Of a stretch of DNA of 64,000 nt, positions 62,799 through 64,000 are shown piece by piece (positions within the stretch are counted from its first letter, which is position 1; each line of letters opens with the position of its first letter). A program made the position numbers and the translations under genes. The notes under the pieces are model-generated. The model made no database searches. It was not told the origin of the DNA and saw nothing but the letters and a program-made list of their open reading frames with translations. Location of the stretch: contig NZ_CP146101.1 of NCBI RefSeq assembly GCF_037023745.1, positions 5,906,001-5,970,000 of the forward strand, written 5' to 3'. The DNA comes from Streptomyces sp. SCSIO 30461 (lineage in GTDB: Bacteria; Actinomycetota; Actinomycetes; Streptomycetales; Streptomycetaceae).

Positions 62799-64000
62799 GT
62801 GGTCGCACACGGCTGGCCCTGTGTGCCTTCGCCGCCACGGTGCTGGCCTCCGGCGCCCTGTCGCCACTGGTCGAACCGGCGACCTGGATCCTGCTCGCGG
62901 CACTCCTGGTGGGCGTGCAGAGCGGGATCGGCGCTCTGACCCGCCGGGTGCCGCTGGCCAGGCCGCTGACGGTGGCCGTACAGGCCGTCGTGGCCGTGCT
63001 GCTGCTCACGCTGTGCTTCGCACGGGAGCAGGCGCTGCTCGGGGTGGTTCCGGGCCCGGACGCTTGGATGCACTTCGGCGATCTGCTGTCGTCGGGAGTA
63101 GCGGACGTCGGCCGCTACGCGGCCCCGGCGCCGGCCACCGAGGGCATCAAACTCATGCTGGTCGGCGGTGTGCTGCTGATCGGTCTCCTGGTGGACGCGC
63201 TCGCGGTGACCTTCCGCAGCGCCGCCCCGGCCGGTCTGCCCCTGCTGGCGCTGTACTCGGTGGCCGCGGCGCTGTCCGGTGGCGATGCCAGCTGGCTCTG
63301 GTTCCTGCTCGCGGCTACCGGCTATCTACTGCTCCTACTCGCGGAGGGCAGGGACCGGCTGTCGCAGTGGGGCAGGGTCTTCGGTGGTACGCCGCAGGCC
63401 GCGAGCCGCACGGCGGGCGGGCTCGAACCAAGTGGTGGCGGGCCGCAGGCGCCGGTGCGCACCGGTCGCAGGATCGGTGTGCTCGCCCTCGGGGTGGCAC
63501 TGGCCGTCCCCGCCATGCTTCCCGCGCTGAACGGCGGGCTGCTGGGCGGAGTGGGCGACGGGCCAGGGGCAGGCAGCGGGGGCGGCGGTGAGATCAGCGC
63601 GGTCAACCCGGTGGTGACCCTCCAGGACACGCTCAACCAGCCCGAGAAGCGCGAGTGGCTGAAGTACAAGACCAACGCCCCCGACGTCAGCGGCATGTAT
63701 CTGCGGCTGATGGCGCTGAACCAGTTCGACGGGGACTCCTGGAAGTTCTCCAAGCGTCCGGTGACCGACATCCCCGAAGAGCTGCCCACGCCCGACGGCC
63801 TCAGTGACTCCGTGGCGACCACCGAGGTGCGTACGAACATCTCGGTCGCCGGTTCCTACCGGCAGGGTTGGCTTCCGATGCCGTTTCCCGCGGCGAAGGT
63901 GGAGGTCGGCGGCAAGTGGCGGTTCGACCCGGCCCGCAGGACGATCATCGGCGACCACGGGCAGACCACGAGCGGACTGCAGTACAAGGTCACCAGTCTG
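62795..64000 (+). CDS. Transglutaminase-family membrane protein (DUF3488 type), partial
   Basis: An open frame from ATG 62795 to the window edge (402 codons, no stop). It begins MSGRTRLALCAFAATVLASG and shows about six membrane segments in the first 250 residues, among them ATWILLAALLVGVQSGIGAL, LTVAVQAVVAVLLLTLCF and GIKLMLVGGVLLIGLLVDAL. An extracytoplasmic part follows with MYLRLMALNQFDGDSWKF, as in DUF3488/TgpA-like proteins. The catalytic Cys-His-Asp domain would lie beyond the window. ATGA overlaps the DUF58 stop. Context with MoxR and DUF58 is typical. Confidence 0.88.
   Translation, partial: MSGRTRLALCAFAATVLASGALSPLVEPATWILLAALLVGVQSGIGALTRRVPLARPLTVAVQAVVAVLLLTLCFAREQALLGVVPGPDAWMHFGDLLSSGVADVGRYAAPAPATEGIKLMLVGGVLLIGLLVDALAVTFRSAAPAGLPLLALYSVAAALSGGDASWLWFLLAATGYLLLLLAEGRDRLSQWGRVFGGTPQAASRTAGGLEPSGGGPQAPVRTGRRIGVLALGVALAVPAMLPALNGGLLGGVGDGPGAGSGGGGEISAVNPVVTLQDTLNQPEKREWLKYKTNAPDVSGMYLRLMALNQFDGDSWKFSKRPVTDIPEELPTPDGLSDSVATTEVRTNISVAGSYRQGWLPMPFPAAKVEVGGKWRFDPARRTIIGDHGQTTSGLQYKVTSL

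Overview
The window is high-GC chromosomal DNA of an actinobacterium, almost certainly Streptomyces or a close relative. The signs are very GC-rich third codon positions, frequent GTG starts, chains of overlapping ATGA/GTGA stop-start junctions, several genes that look leaderless, and a gene order (his operon, dnaE, lspA, dksA-like gene, ileS, divIVA-ylmG-sepF-ylmE-ylmD-ftsZ, then the mur/fts cluster) that I recognise as the Streptomyces chromosome core. I see no insertion sequence, prophage, CRISPR array, tRNA or rRNA. Most of the window is conserved housekeeping DNA. The accessory part is mainly the left end, about 1-5400.

Layout. 1-5400: a frameshifted remnant of a serine beta-lactamase-like gene, a small zinc-ribbon gene translationally coupled to a Stealth-family sugar-phosphate transferase gene, and an ECF sigma factor followed by a membrane protein with a three-fold repeated ectodomain. 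5500-11420 (minus strand): a compact histidine operon hisD-hisC-hisB-(54-aa membrane protein)-hisH-priA-ridA-hisF, nearly all joined by overlapping stop and start codons. 11.7-16.1 kb (plus): a membrane protein with a pentapeptide-like domain, a TPR-like protein, a Lon-substrate-domain protein and a YbaK-type deacylase. 16.2-20.1 kb (minus): a NYN-domain protein, an ABC-2 exporter pair and a small membrane protein. 20.3-24.2 kb: a 57-aa basic protein, a strong terminator and the replicative polymerase dnaE.

24.3-34.1 kb: DUF2252 protein, membrane protein, DsbA-like thiol protein, PhoD phosphatase, receptor Ser/Thr kinase, dienelactone-hydrolase-like protein, MscS channel and a Na+/H+ antiporter. 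34.2-37 kb (minus): RluA-type pseudouridine synthase, lspA, and a DksA/TraR protein with a long histone-H1-like N-terminus. 37.3-40.7 kb (plus): a translational T-box leader and a type-2 ileS whose first signature motif reads GAHH instead of HxGH, followed by stacked terminators.

40.9-59.4 kb (minus) is the division and cell wall cluster, transcribed rsmH-ftsL-ftsI-murE-murF-mraY-murD-ftsW-murG-ftsQ-ftsZ-ylmD-ylmE-sepF-ylmG-divIVA. It makes and flips lipid II precursors, builds the septal synthase and assembles the Z ring. There is no mraZ at the front and no murC or ddl inside. A good promoter (TTGACC-16-TAAAGT) sits about 190 bp upstream of rsmH, and another candidate lies ahead of ftsZ. 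59.5-64 kb (plus): a beta-carbonic anhydrase, then a MoxR ATPase, a DUF58 protein and a transglutaminase-family membrane protein cut by the window edge.

The observations I would look at first are the coupled zinc-ribbon/Stealth pair, the sigma factor promoter framed by an exact inverted repeat with its triplicated-ectodomain partner, the GAHH isoleucyl-tRNA synthetase behind a T-box, the triplicated start-codon repeat at hisD/hisC, and the back-to-back leaderless promoter at 31.4 kb.
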